NCBI GenBank assembly: GCA_015062925.1
Contig: SUTL01000007.1
Coordinates: forward strand, 1-43,701
Length of the DNA: 43,701 nucleotides
Source of the DNA: Methanobrevibacter thaueri
GTDB taxonomy: Archaea; Methanobacteriota; Methanobacteria; Methanobacteriales; Methanobacteriaceae
Reading direction: 5' to 3'
In this document: positions 7,955 to 16,965 of the stretch, piece after piece
Numbering within the stretch: position 1 is the first letter of the stretch
Layout of the letters: every line of letters begins with the position of its first letter
Translations under genes and position numbers: made by a program
The notes under the pieces: generated by a model
The model's input: the letters and a program-made list of their open reading frames with translations, nothing else
What the model was told of the DNA's origin: nothing
Database searches by the model: none

Positions 7955-10552
7955 TTAATAAATATCTTTTAATTTATCTTTAATTTGATCAAGAATTGCT
8001 TGGTGCATTCTTTTTGTAAATTCACCTTTATCATTTTGATTTAAAACATCTAAATATCCTTGTGAAACCAAATTAAATGCAAATGGGCTTGGTATGACTG
8101 TATTGATAGTTTTGATTTCCATTTCTCCACTATCTACCATATTAATAATTTTCAATGCATTTTTAATATCCATATAATCTTCCAAAGCTTCACGTCGTGC
8201 TTCTTTTAAAATAGAAAAATTATCATCCATGTCCTGAACAAATTTCAGTAGGATTTTTCCACGGACCTGTTGGCGACCAACAGATTTTGACTCTCCTTTA
8301 TATCTTCTTAAAGTCATAAGTGATCTTCCAGCACAATGCCGGAATCTGGAAGCTAATGTTTCGGTTTTATTCAATGAATTAGTTAAAATTCTTTCAAAAT
8401 TCTCTGGAGTTAATTGTTTAAAAGATTCCAGGCCACCAATAACTCCATCAGAACTTAAATAAAATCCATTGTCTGAGATGGAAATTGTCACATTAGTATT
8501 ATATTTTTGTGCAACAACATAAGCAACTGCACGTGAAAGAGCATCATTAACTTTTCTTCCAAATAAACTATGGAATATTACAAATTTCCGACCACCAAAT
8601 CCTTTATAATATTCAATAAGTAAACATCTGTTGGATGGGATTTTAGCGTATTTGTATTGTTCAACAAAATATTCATAAATTGAATTAGCTGCAAAATCAT
8701 CCACATATAAATAATCATGGATAAATTCCATAATTTCAGTTTTACTTCGTCGGTATTCAAATTTAGCTTCCATGTATGATCTGAACTTTTCAATATCCAT
8801 TGCAAGGTCAAATGATAATGGTAATTGTTGTGAAAACCATGAGGGTATTGTTGGTGGGCCACTGGCTGGAGTTACATTAATTGTCATTCCTTTAGCATAA
8901 TTAAATCGATAAGTTTTACCTCCGAGGACAAATGTATCTCCTTTTTTCAGTCTTTCCATGAAAGATTCTTCTATTTTACCAACAGTTTCGCCACTGCATT
9001 TAACAAGAACTCCTGAAGAATCAGGTATTGTTCCAATATTTGTTGAATAAAGCATTCTAGCTAATTTTCCACGTTTTCCAAATGTATTTTTATCATAATC
9101 AATCCAGATTTTTGCATAAACATAGCGTTCTTCAAGTTCACTGTATTCTCCGGCCATGTAACTTAAAACATCCTCATAATCATCTCTTGTAAGATCTTTA
9201 TAACAGTAACTTTTACGTACAATGTCATATGCATAATCAATATCCCATGGGTTTTCAATGCTCATACCATAAATGTGTTGGGCTAGTACATCTAAACAAT
9301 TAGTGGGGATGTTTATTTTATCTATTTTACCTTCTTTTGCATTTTTTAGCAGAACTGAACATTCAACTAGGTCGTCCCGGTCGGTTACTATGATTTTACC
9401 TCTTGATTTTTCATGTAGTTTATGTCCGCTTCGTCCAATTCGTTGAAGAGCTCTTGCAACAGATTTTGGGGAGTTTATTAGAACTACGAGGTCTATGTAT
9501 CCAATATCAATACCAAGTTCCAGTGAGGTTGATGAAACTACTGCTTTTAATTTTCCTTCTTTTAATTTATTTTCTGTATTTAATCTAACTTCTTTTGAAA
9601 GGGATGAGTGGTGTGCCATAATATTTTTATCATTGTAATGCATTGGATACATTTTTTTCAGATTATAAACAAATCTTTCAGTTCCGCTTCGGGTGTTTGT
9701 AAATATTAATGTGGTTTTATTGTTCCAGATTAAATCATCTAATAAATCATACATTCCAAGGCGGGTGTCCTCATCATCTGCCAGTACAATATCGCTTACA
9801 GGACACATTACTTCCATGTCAAGTTCTTTTAAATAATTGATGTTAACTATTTTACAGTTTCTGCCGATTCCATATTCATATCCTACTAGGAATTTAGCAA
9901 CTTCTTCAATGGGGCTGACGGTAGCTGATAGGCCAATTCTTGTGTATTGTCCTATTAAATGTTGTAATCGCTCTAATGATAAACTTAAATGCACTCCTCT
10001 TTTATTTTCTGCAAGGGAATGTATTTCATCAATAATCACATATTTCACATGACTTAGTTTTTCTCTGAATTTTGGTGCTACAAGTAAAATGGATAGTGTT
10101 TCGGGTGTTGTAATTAGTATGTGGGGTGGTTTTTTAAGCATTTTTTGTCTTTGATATTGTGATGTGTCTCCGGTTCTGACTGCTTTTCTAATTCCCAGTT
10201 CTTTTCCCGCTATTTTTTCAATTCCTTTTAATGGTTCATCTAGGTTTTTTTCAATATCATTGTCCAGGGCTTTTAATGGGGATATGTAGATGCAGTATAC
10301 TTTATCTTCTAATTGGTCTTTTTGTGCAAGGGTGGTTAGTTCACTTATTACTGATAGGAATGCGGTTAAGGTTTTTCCAGATCCTGTTGGTGATGAGATT
10401 AGTATATTGTTTTTTTTGTGGATGTCTATGATTGATTGTTTTTGTGCAGGGGTGAAATCTTGGAATTGTGAGTTAAACCATTTTTGAACCCATGGGTGTA
10501 GGGTTTTTAAAATTTGCTTTTTGGTGTATGTTTTGTTTTGCAATTCAATCAT
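7955..10552 (-). CDS. lhr: Lhr-type DNA helicase (superfamily 2)
   Basis: 865-residue ATP-dependent 3'-5' helicase of the archaeal Lhr-core type, implicated in DNA repair and replication-fork processing. Walker A SPTGSGKT (about 54-61), Walker B DEIH (175-178), motif III SAT (209-211) and motif [10 protein letters not shown] (370-377) are all intact. A winged helix and the Lhr-specific C-terminal domain fill the rest. The length fits the archaeal form. The ATG at 10552 has AAGGA about 12 bases upstream. Its promoter lies in the divergent region shared with the dehydrogenase gene. It is not close to the membrane-protein genes in function. Confidence 0.93.
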   Translation of the reverse strand: MIELQNKTYTKKQILKTLHPWVQKWFNSQFQDFTPAQKQSIIDIHKKNNILISSPTGSGKTLTAFLSVISELTTLAQKDQLEDKVYCIYISPLKALDNDIEKNLDEPLKGIEKIAGKELGIRKAVRTGDTSQYQRQKMLKKPPHILITTPETLSILLVAPKFREKLSHVKYVIIDEIHSLAENKRGVHLSLSLERLQHLIGQYTRIGLSATVSPIEEVAKFLVGYEYGIGRNCKIVNINYLKELDMEVMCPVSDIVLADDEDTRLGMYDLLDDLIWNNKTTLIFTNTRSGTERFVYNLKKMYPMHYNDKNIMAHHSSLSKEVRLNTENKLKEGKLKAVVSSTSLELGIDIGYIDLVVLINSPKSVARALQRIGRSGHKLHEKSRGKIIVTDRDDLVECSVLLKNAKEGKIDKINIPTNCLDVLAQHIYGMSIENPWDIDYAYDIVRKSYCYKDLTRDDYEDVLSYMAGEYSELEERYVYAKIWIDYDKNTFGKRGKLARMLYSTNIGTIPDSSGVLVKCSGETVGKIEESFMERLKKGDTFVLGGKTYRFNYAKGMTINVTPASGPPTIPSWFSQQLPLSFDLAMDIEKFRSYMEAKFEYRRSKTEIMEFIHDYLYVDDFAANSIYEYFVEQYKYAKIPSNRCLLIEYYKGFGGRKFVIFHSLFGRKVNDALSRAVAYVVAQKYNTNVTISISDNGFYLSSDGVIGGLESFKQLTPENFERILTNSLNKTETLASRFRHCAGRSLMTLRRYKGESKSVGRQQVRGKILLKFVQDMDDNFSILKEARREALEDYMDIKNALKIINMVDSGEMEIKTINTVIPSPFAFNLVSQGYLDVLNQNDKGEFTKRMHQAILDQIKDKLKDIY

Positions 10553-10733
10553 AATTATGTTTTTTCCTTAAAGTGTTAATATTAATATAATTCTGTTTTT
10601 TAAATATAATATAGTTTTTGATAAATTGAATAATTTCTAATATTTTCTAATTTTTTCTAAAATTTATTTTGAATTATTAATAATTTAATAAATAATAATA
10701 GTTAAATACTTTAATTATTAATATATTTAATCA

Positions 10734-10749
10734 TAGACTCAATAGTCTA
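10734..10749 (+). promoter_or_regulatory. Hairpin/operator candidate before the dehydrogenase
   Basis: TAGACT-CAAT-AGTCTA is a perfect 6-bp inverted repeat. It lies about 17 bases after a TATA-like stretch (10717-10731) and just before the Shine-Dalgarno AAGGTGGT (10753-10760). Its centre would sit near the expected transcript start, a place where a dyad repressor site blocks transcription in archaea. It may instead be a short leader hairpin. Confidence 0.4.
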
Positions 10750-10768
10750 AAAAAGGTGGTTGATAATC

Positions 10769-11539
10769 ATGAAAAACTATTTTGATATCAAAGATAAAGT
10801 AGCACTAATCACAGGTGCTTCCTCTGGACTCGGATGGCAAATCGCTCAAGCATATGCAAGTCAAGGCGCAAAACTAGCATTGTTCGCAAGAAGAGAAGAA
10901 AGACTCCAAGAAAACAAAGCAGAAATCGAAAAAGAATTTGGAACTGAAGTAATGTATGCAGTATGTGACGTTGGAGACTATGACAGCATCACCGAAGCAG
11001 TTAAAAAAGTCATGGACGAATATGGAAGAATTGATATTCTAGTCAATGCAGCAGGTATGGGAAACAACAAACCAGTAATGGACCAATCCAATGAAGAATG
11101 GGAAAGACACATTCACATAGACTTAAGCGGAGTATACTACATGTGCCGAGCCGTTGGAGAAATAATGATAGAACAAAAATATGGTAAAATCATCAACATA
11201 GGATCAATCCACTCAAGAGTCATCTTCCCAGGGGGAGGAATCAGCGCATACTCCTCAGCAAAAGGTGGAGTAATGAACTTAACTAAAAACCTAGCAGTAG
11301 AATGGGCGCCATACAACATAACAGTAAATGCAATAGGTCCTGCAGTATTTGAAACAGAATTAACAGTAGAATCAATAGAAATGGAAGGATTCATGGATCT
11401 TATCAAAGCATATTGTCCGGCAGGTCGTTTAGGAAAACCTGGTGAATTAGATGGTATTGCAATATACTTAGCATCCGATGCATCAAGCTTCTGTACAGGA
11501 CAATTAATCTGTATCGACGGAGGATGGACAGCAATTTAA
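10769..11539 (+). CDS. Short-chain dehydrogenase/reductase (SDR)
   Basis: 256-residue classical SDR that oxidises or reduces an alcohol/ketone with NAD(P). Visible: cofactor loop TGASSGLGWQIA (about 15-26), NAAG (93-96), catalytic Ser146 in NIGSIHS, Tyr161 and Lys165 in YSSAKGG, and the C-terminal IDGGW typical of gluconate 5-dehydrogenase and 3-oxoacyl reductase groups. The helper Asn is Asp here (HIDLSG). The start is the ATG at 10769, with AAGGTGGT 8 bases upstream; a TTG at 10760 overlaps that site. Codon use is unlike the neighbours, with many AAC, ATC, TAC and GGA codons, as expected for strong expression. The substrate cannot be told from sequence. Confidence 0.88.
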   Translation: MKNYFDIKDKVALITGASSGLGWQIAQAYASQGAKLALFARREERLQENKAEIEKEFGTEVMYAVCDVGDYDSITEAVKKVMDEYGRIDILVNAAGMGNNKPVMDQSNEEWERHIHIDLSGVYYMCRAVGEIMIEQKYGKIINIGSIHSRVIFPGGGISAYSSAKGGVMNLTKNLAVEWAPYNITVNAIGPAVFETELTVESIEMEGFMDLIKAYCPAGRLGKPGELDGIAIYLASDASSFCTGQLICIDGGWTAI

Positions 11540-11579
11540 ATAAGAGATAATAATCTCTTATTTTCACTATTTTTTTTTA
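11538..11579 (+). terminator. Terminator of the dehydrogenase gene
   Basis: AAATAAGAGAT and ATCTCTTATTT form a perfect 11-bp stem with an AATA loop (11538-11563), beginning inside the stop codon. A run of nine T follows at 11570-11578. It is the clearest hairpin-plus-T-run terminator in the window and fits a strongly transcribed single gene. Confidence 0.8.
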
Positions 11580-11633
11580 AAAAAATTCCATAAATGAAAA
11601 ATTATATTATCATTCATAATCTAACTATAATAT

Positions 11634-12482
11634 ATGTCAAATTTAAATTTTGAAGAGGCTATTAATAATTTATCAAATGAAGATGTTAAAGTTAGAAAAG
11701 AAGCTATAGAATCATTAGTTGGAAGCACTGATGAAAATGCAATTGAACCATTAATCAAAGCCACTACCGATGACAATGCACAAGTAAGATTTAAAGCAGC
11801 TGAAATTCTAGGTAGTATGGGTGATGTTGCTGTTGATAAATTAATAGAAGAATTTGAAAATGCTGAAGGTAAAGATAAACGTTTCCTTGCTTTCGCACTT
11901 AAAGAAACAGAAGATAAAAAAGTCATCCCTTATTTTGTTCAAGCAACCGAAAATGAAGATTTTGGTGTTAGAAAAGTTGCAGTTCGAGCATTAGGTGAAC
12001 TGCAAGCTGAAGATGAAATAGATTTCATTGCAAAATGTCTTGAAGATGAAGATTGGGGAGTTAAATTAGCAGCAATACAAGCACTAGGGGATCTTGCATC
12101 AGATGAATCTATTAAATTAATTAAAAATGCAAGAAAAGCTGAAGAAGATAAAGACTTTAAAAAATCATGTAATAAAGCAATTAAAAAAGCAGAAAAAAGA
12201 CAAAAAGCCAAAGCTTCAGGTGAATCTATTGTAAAAGTCATTCCAATGAGCACAATTAAAGAAATGGAAAAAACCAACGTTCAAAAAGCCATCAAAGAAT
12301 ATGAACATTATGTTGAATCAAAACAACCTAAAGATGCACCATATAAAAGATTATGTATCTTATACAGGAAAAATAATGACTATAACAATGAAGTTAGAGT
12401 AATTGAAACTGCAATTGAAGTCTTTTCAGATAATGAGAAAAAATTATCCTACTTTGAAAAAAGATTAGCAAAATTAAAATAA
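11634..12482 (+). CDS. HEAT-repeat protein
   Basis: 282 residues. The first 180 or so residues hold five or so HEAT/PBS-lyase-like repeats, each about 30 residues, with patterns such as DVKVRKEAIESL, NAQVRFKAAEILGSMGD and DFGVRKVAVRALGEL. A Lys/Ala-rich linker follows (about 170-200). A C-terminal helical part (about 215-282) looks TPR-like. Proteins of this kind are scaffolds or act in assembling cofactor proteins; no enzyme site is visible. No Shine-Dalgarno site is present, and a TATA-like AAATTATATTAT about 25-35 bases before the ATG suggests a leaderless message. It is convergent with the amidase, one base apart. Confidence 0.82.
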   Translation: MSNLNFEEAINNLSNEDVKVRKEAIESLVGSTDENAIEPLIKATTDDNAQVRFKAAEILGSMGDVAVDKLIEEFENAEGKDKRFLAFALKETEDKKVIPYFVQATENEDFGVRKVAVRALGELQAEDEIDFIAKCLEDEDWGVKLAAIQALGDLASDESIKLIKNARKAEEDKDFKKSCNKAIKKAEKRQKAKASGESIVKVIPMSTIKEMEKTNVQKAIKEYEHYVESKQPKDAPYKRLCILYRKNNDYNNEVRVIETAIEVFSDNEKKLSYFEKRLAKLK

Positions 12483-12483
12483 A

Positions 12484-13311
12484 TCATCTTCTAATGATTT
12501 TATAAAGGTCATTTCTTTTATTTTTCAAAAGAGGAATTTCCTCTCTTACTTTTTTTATTTCATCCAAATCAATTTCACAAATAAATAAATTTTCATTCTC
12601 ATCACCTTGAACTATTGTTTCACCCCAAGGATTAGTGATAATTGAATGACCATAACTATGATAACTCATATTTTCATTTAAAGCTGGTGCAACACCAACA
12701 CAGAAAACCTGATTATCAAGAGCTCTTGAACGGAATAATAACTCCCAATGAGCAGGACCAGTGGTCATGTTAAAAGCACCAGGATAAATTAATATTAAAG
12801 CCCCTTTTTCAACCATTAATCTTGCAAGTTCTACAAAACGCACATCATAACAAATTCCAATACCAATTTTACCAAATTCAGTATCAACAACGGTAACATT
12901 ATCTCCTGCAGTTAAAACATCAGATTCTTTAAAAGTAATTTTATCTTTAACATTAATGTCGAAAAGATGCATTTTCCTATGTTTACCTATTACCTCTCCA
13001 TTTTTATTGAAAAGATAACTGGTATTATATAAATTGTCATTTTCCTTTTCGGGAATTGATCCTGCTAAAATATAAACATTATTAGCATCAGCTAGTTTAG
13101 AAATAGTATTTAAAGTTACACTATCATGTTCTTCTTCACAATATTCAATAAATTTTTCATTTGAATATGGGCAGTTAAACATTTCAGGTAAAATTATAAA
13201 ATCAGCATTGTTTTTGATACTTTTTTCTATCATTAATTTTGCTTTGTCAAGATTGATTTTTTTATTATCAACTACATTCATTTGACAAAGTGAGAGTTTT
13301 ATTTTTGACAT
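12484..13311 (-). CDS. Carbon-nitrogen hydrolase, nitrilase/omega-amidase family
   Basis: 275 residues. The nitrilase-superfamily triad is complete: Glu43 (LPEMFNCPYS), Lys113 (HRKMHLF) and Cys154 (GIGICYDVRF). The CYDVRF and RSRALDNQ stretches fit the Nit2/omega-amidase branch, which deaminates alpha-keto acid amides such as 2-oxoglutaramate. This substrate is inferred from similarity to the branch. No Shine-Dalgarno site is visible before the ATG at 13311. A TATATTAT element roughly 15-25 bases upstream makes a leaderless message likely. Confidence 0.88.
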   Translation of the reverse strand: MSKIKLSLCQMNVVDNKKINLDKAKLMIEKSIKNNADFIILPEMFNCPYSNEKFIEYCEEEHDSVTLNTISKLADANNVYILAGSIPEKENDNLYNTSYLFNKNGEVIGKHRKMHLFDINVKDKITFKESDVLTAGDNVTVVDTEFGKIGIGICYDVRFVELARLMVEKGALILIYPGAFNMTTGPAHWELLFRSRALDNQVFCVGVAPALNENMSYHSYGHSIITNPWGETIVQGDENENLFICEIDLDEIKKVREEIPLLKNKRNDLYKIIRR

Positions 13312-13365
13312 GGTTTAATAAAAATAATATAAAAAAGTATGATAATTTAATTTTAAATCATACTC

Positions 13366-14082
13366 TTATGCAATATCTGCAGTTTTAATTGTATTTTCAA
13401 TATCCTGTGATGTGAGGGAATTTTCAGCGTCTCCACTTATTTTAAAGACATATAATTTTCCATCACTAAACATGGAAACATATCTTGTATAATCGCCATT
13501 AGCATTTTCTAATAGGATGTTTGATGAGTTTCTACCGTCTAAGGTTATTGTTTCTACAAGTTCAACATAATCGCCATGTGCTTGCGCATAACTTATTCTT
13601 TGTTGTGTTATGTCAATTAATGATTTAGCACTTGTACTAATATTATAATATTCAATGATTACTTTATCTTTATTTTGGAAAAATACTGCGCCAGGGTGTT
13701 CTGGATCACTACCGTCAATTTTTTTCCATGATTTTGGATATTTGAATGTGAATTTTCCATCATCGTATTTTATTATTTCGTCAGGATTTTCCAATACTGA
13801 ATTTGAACCATCAGTGCTGTTAGTATTTAATGAACTGCTCAGTACGATTCCACATATTACTATTAATGTTATTGCAAGTATAATTCCGATTATAAGTTTG
13901 TTTTCTTTGATAATACTGACTGTGTCTTGCTCATCATTTTCTTCTTTTATTTCTGGTTCTTGTAAGAATATATCTTCGATTTTTGGAGCTATACTTTTGG
14001 GTTTTGGGAATTTATAACCGCAGTTTCCACAAACTGGAGCACCATCATAACTAGGATTTCCACATTCCGGACATTTTTTCAC
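13366..14082 (-). CDS. Zinc-ribbon membrane protein with PsbP-like outer domain
   Basis: 238 residues. An N-terminal zinc ribbon has C4, C7, C18, C21 (CPECGN and CGNCGY). A linker rich in Glu follows, then one transmembrane helix (about 63-83). The outer domain (about 100-238) begins with FTFKYPKSWKKI, the signature of PsbP-like/DUF1795 modules. The start is a GTG at 14082, chosen because GGAGGTT (6 bases away) precedes it exactly. Such proteins are common in Methanobacteriales and have no established function. Transcribed alone and divergent from the next gene. Confidence 0.8.
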   Translation of the reverse strand: MKKCPECGNPSYDGAPVCGNCGYKFPKPKSIAPKIEDIFLQEPEIKEENDEQDTVSIIKENKLIIGIILAITLIVICGIVLSSSLNTNSTDGSNSVLENPDEIIKYDDGKFTFKYPKSWKKIDGSDPEHPGAVFFQNKDKVIIEYYNISTSAKSLIDITQQRISYAQAHGDYVELVETITLDGRNSSNILLENANGDYTRYVSMFSDGKLYVFKISGDAENSLTSQDIENTIKTADIA

Positions 14083-14151
14083 AGCTTAACCTCCATTAGA
14101 TTTTACATTTATTATTTATAATATAAAAATCTATTTAATTAATGTGATAGT

Positions 14152-14631
14152 ATGGTTGATGAAAAAGTAATTAATCTTGATGATATAAATTATGCAATTT
14201 ATAAAATAGGTTCATGGAAAAATCATTATGAAATTAATCAAATAGGATTGTCTCGTGAGATTCCTGTTACTAAAAATACAATTCATCATATTAAATTATC
14301 TATGGATGAAATTAGAAGTTCTGAATTTTCTATTTCTGATATGACTGTGAACGGTTTTGTTGCAATTGCATTCCAACTTAATCCTAAAGTTCAACAGATG
14401 GATTTGGATGATGCAATTAGTTTGGAGGAAAAAGAATATAATTGTATTCTTGAAGAATTAGATGCACTTGATGTTTTAAGTGATGATGATAGTATTTCTC
14501 TTGAAAATGAGGAGTATCTTATTTATCATTTAATTAAGGATTGTCATGTTACAACTTCAATTCCTGCAAATGATTTTACAAAAGAATTTTATGAAGCCGA
14601 AATTAAAAGAATTGAAGATGCTCTAGATTAG
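14152..14631 (+). CDS. Conserved hypothetical acidic protein
   Basis: 159 residues, soluble, acidic (many Asp/Glu), no cysteine-cluster or transmembrane segment. It begins MVDEKVINLDDINYAIYKIG and contains a mixed helix/strand pattern. I recognise no family. No Shine-Dalgarno site lies before the ATG; a TATA-like TTTATAATATAAAA ends about 25 bases upstream, so the message is probably leaderless. Its stop overlaps the stop of nucS by three bases in the convergent direction. Confidence 0.75.
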   Translation: MVDEKVINLDDINYAIYKIGSWKNHYEINQIGLSREIPVTKNTIHHIKLSMDEIRSSEFSISDMTVNGFVAIAFQLNPKVQQMDLDDAISLEEKEYNCILEELDALDVLSDDDSISLENEEYLIYHLIKDCHVTTSIPANDFTKEFYEAEIKRIEDALD

Positions 14632-15410
14632 AAGAAATCTAGAGTTACTCTTTTGTTTCTTTTAAGTTCACGTGGTGGTTCAACTGAAACAAATTCAATA
14701 CCTTCTTCTTCGATTAATTCTAATGCATCATTCATTATTGATGGTGCAACAAGTAATCCTCTTATTTTTTTCTTCTCAGCATTACATTCTTTTAAATAAT
14801 CATTATCTGTATTTTCAAGATCTTGAATATATCTTCTAAGTTGTTTAACTGCAGTTACACCTGCCTTACGCGCTTTTAATTCAAGAATCATTAAATTATT
14901 ATCATTGTCTTTTCCCAGAATATCAATAAAACCATGTTCAACACTATATTCTCGTGCAGTTGGTGTGAATCCCTCTTCAATTATATGGGGTTTTTCCATT
15001 ATCATATCACCCATATCTTTCTCATACCCTGCCTGTTCAAGTTCTTCAAAATCTTCAATATTAGCATAACTGATAAATTGGATTTTTCTAATTTCAACAG
15101 TTAATAATTCTTTAGGAGTTCTTTTATGACTTTCTAAGAATAAAGTATCGTTTTTAATATATGCTTTTGTTTTTGATTTAGGGGGTTGCCAATTTACAGG
15201 TTCAACTTTTTTTTCCTGATGAATTAAAAATGCTCCATCAGGTTTAATCATAATTATACGCTCACCCCAATTTAATTCACTAATAGCTCGACCTTCATAA
15301 TTTACTTTACAACATGCGAAAATAACAATTGTAGCTTTTTTTCTTAAAGCTTCCTGAACTAAATCATATCCATCCTTATAATTTGGGGTTTCTAAAATTT
15401 TATATTTCAT
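14628..15410 (-). CDS. nucS: Endonuclease NucS
   Basis: 260-residue archaeal NucS/EndoMS, a nuclease that cuts single-stranded flaps or mismatched duplex and works with PCNA. The N-terminal DNA-binding half is followed by the RecB-like nuclease half. The catalytic residues are visible as GFIDILG (Asp163), ILELKARKA (Glu177, Lys179) and AVKQLRRY (Gln190). The last residues KRVTLDFF look like a degenerate PCNA-interacting peptide. The ATG at 15410 (MKYKILETPN) is preferred over a TTG two codons earlier. No Shine-Dalgarno site is present and a TATA-like TTTATAAG lies about 25 bases upstream, so it is probably leaderless. Confidence 0.93.
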   Translation of the reverse strand: MKYKILETPNYKDGYDLVQEALRKKATIVIFACCKVNYEGRAISELNWGERIIMIKPDGAFLIHQEKKVEPVNWQPPKSKTKAYIKNDTLFLESHKRTPKELLTVEIRKIQFISYANIEDFEELEQAGYEKDMGDMIMEKPHIIEEGFTPTAREYSVEHGFIDILGKDNDNNLMILELKARKAGVTAVKQLRRYIQDLENTDNDYLKECNAEKKKIRGLLVAPSIMNDALELIEEEGIEFVSVEPPRELKRNKRVTLDFF

Positions 15411-15587
15411 ACACAATTAACATTGTTTTGAATTACTTATAAATAATTTGTTTTCAAAAAAACATATTATATTAATAATAATTGAAATTAAAAATTATTT
15501 TGTAATATTAAAATTAAATCTGGATTCTGGGAGAGGATTTGAATTTTTGATGATGAATATTTTGATGAGAAAAAAGAATATTTTACA

Positions 15588-16532
15588 ATGAATTCATTTA
15601 AATTTGAAAATGATAAGGTTGTAAAAGAGGTTGTTGTTGAATATATGACTTTTGGAACTCCGAAATATAATGGTGATGGTGAGATAATTAACGCTATTGT
15701 TTACTGTCCTGGGTCATTAGGTAGTTTTTCGGGAATCAATAAGATTCTTCCTTTCACACAGAAAAATGATCCTTTTGATAGGAGTAAGTATTTCTTTATT
15801 TCATTATCTCCACTTGGGTCTCCGGGTTCTTGCAGTCCTTCAACTACTAATTTGAAAAATAAATTCCCTAAATATTCTATTTTAGACGTTGTTAATTTTC
15901 AAAAACAATTTTTAAAAGAAAAATTTAATATTAATCATATTTTAGGATTAATAGGTAATTCTATGGGTGGTTTTGTAGGTTTAACACAGGCTATTAATTT
16001 TCCGGATTTCCAGGAATTTATTATTTGTGGTGTTAGCAGTTATAAAGTTGCAGGGCATGATTTTATTCTTTCAAAATTTGTTGATGAAATTATAACTTCT
16101 GATCCGGATTATGCTAAAGGCGAATTATCTTATTCTTTAATTAGAACTTTAAGATTAGCATGTTTAGCGGAGTTTAACTTTGGTCTTTCACATGAATTTT
16201 TAAGAGAAATGGATAAATCTGTTTTAAGTTGTGAATTTGAAGATTTTGGAAATGAAATGTTGGAAACTGATATTTATGATTTGAAATATTGTAATGAATC
16301 CTGTATGTATTATGATGTTGAAAATGATTTGGATAAAATCAAATCAAAAGTTTTAATCATTTCATCTAAACATGATCCTCATTTCCCAACTGAACTGGAT
16401 GGGATTCCAATGTCTAAGATGATTAAAAACTCAGAATTGATAATAATGGATTCTAAATTAGGACATCTTTGTTTCAATGAACTTGAAAATATTTACGATG
16501 AATTAAACGAATTTATGAGTGGGTTTTCATAA
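15588..16532 (+). CDS. MetX-like alpha/beta hydrolase, copy 1 (active site complete)
   Basis: 314 residues from the first ATG. The fold and motifs resemble homoserine O-acetyltransferase (MetX): YMTFGTPKYN, YFFISLSPLGSPGS, nucleophile Ser125 in LIGNSMGGFVG, Asp263 in SSKHDPHFP and His293 in LGHLCF. The triad is therefore intact. The acyl acceptor is not evident, and it may not be homoserine. Upstream, the frame stays open for 15 more codons, back to an ATT at 15543, and that stretch lines up with copy 2. GGGAGAGG (15529-15536) is 6 bases before the ATT, so the true N-terminus may be earlier. The gene is followed at one base by the small gene at 16534. Confidence 0.82.
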   Translation: MNSFKFENDKVVKEVVVEYMTFGTPKYNGDGEIINAIVYCPGSLGSFSGINKILPFTQKNDPFDRSKYFFISLSPLGSPGSCSPSTTNLKNKFPKYSILDVVNFQKQFLKEKFNINHILGLIGNSMGGFVGLTQAINFPDFQEFIICGVSSYKVAGHDFILSKFVDEIITSDPDYAKGELSYSLIRTLRLACLAEFNFGLSHEFLREMDKSVLSCEFEDFGNEMLETDIYDLKYCNESCMYYDVENDLDKIKSKVLIISSKHDPHFPTELDGIPMSKMIKNSELIIMDSKLGHLCFNELENIYDELNEFMSGFS

Positions 16533-16533
16533 T

Positions 16534-16815
16534 ATGATTGTTAAAATTATTGATTATGGGCAAAAAACCAATCAGAATTTTGTCAAATACTCTGTAACGC
16601 AACTAACACAAAATCAATTAAACTTCCTGGAAAATAATTTAGATGAAGATATTGAGATTAATGATGATAAACTGATTGTAACATTATATTTTGAAGATAA
16701 ATTATATCCTTTTCAAAGTGAACTTTCTAAACACCGCTTAGAGGATTATCTTGCACGTGAAGAAATTGAAATGAACCTGTTTTTGTCAAGTTTTTTAGAT
16801 GATGTGAATATATGA
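16534..16815 (+). CDS. Small conserved hypothetical protein between hydrolase paralogs
   Basis: 93 residues from the ATG at 16534, starting MIVKIIDYGQKTNQN. It is acidic, soluble and predicted mixed alpha/beta, with no cysteine or transmembrane segment. The start lies one base after the stop of hydrolase copy 1, which suggests translational coupling. An in-frame earlier start at 16519 would overlap the hydrolase. I do not recognise it. Its stop overlaps (ATGA) a 12-codon relic that resembles the start of copy 1. Confidence 0.65.
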   Translation: MIVKIIDYGQKTNQNFVKYSVTQLTQNQLNFLENNLDEDIEINDDKLIVTLYFEDKLYPFQSELSKHRLEDYLAREEIEMNLFLSSFLDDVNI

Positions 16816-16850
16816 ATTCAAGTAAATTTAAATATTATAAATTAAAATGA
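16812..16850 (+). pseudogene. Relic start of a further hydrolase copy
   Basis: ATGA overlap with the preceding stop opens a frame of 12 codons (MNSSKFKYYKLK, then TGA). The first nine bases are identical to the start of hydrolase copy 1 (MNS), and the next bases remain similar (KFK against KFE). I read it as the remnant of a duplicated start, not as a gene. Confidence 0.4.
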
Positions 16851-16965
16851 TTATATTAGTATAAATTAAAAATAAAATGGTCGTGTTAATATTATAAATG
16901 AAAATAATTTCATTAATGAATATGGAGTACATACACTTGATGAATTTGAATTTGAATATGGTAGA

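Noticed and set aside
15550-15591. A 13-codon frame (MMNILMRKKNILQ) that ends in ATGA at the hydrolase start, possible leader peptide
   Set aside because: It is 13 bases from GGGAGAGG, too far for good use, and the alternative frame aligns with the paralog, so the leader is less likely than an extended hydrolase.
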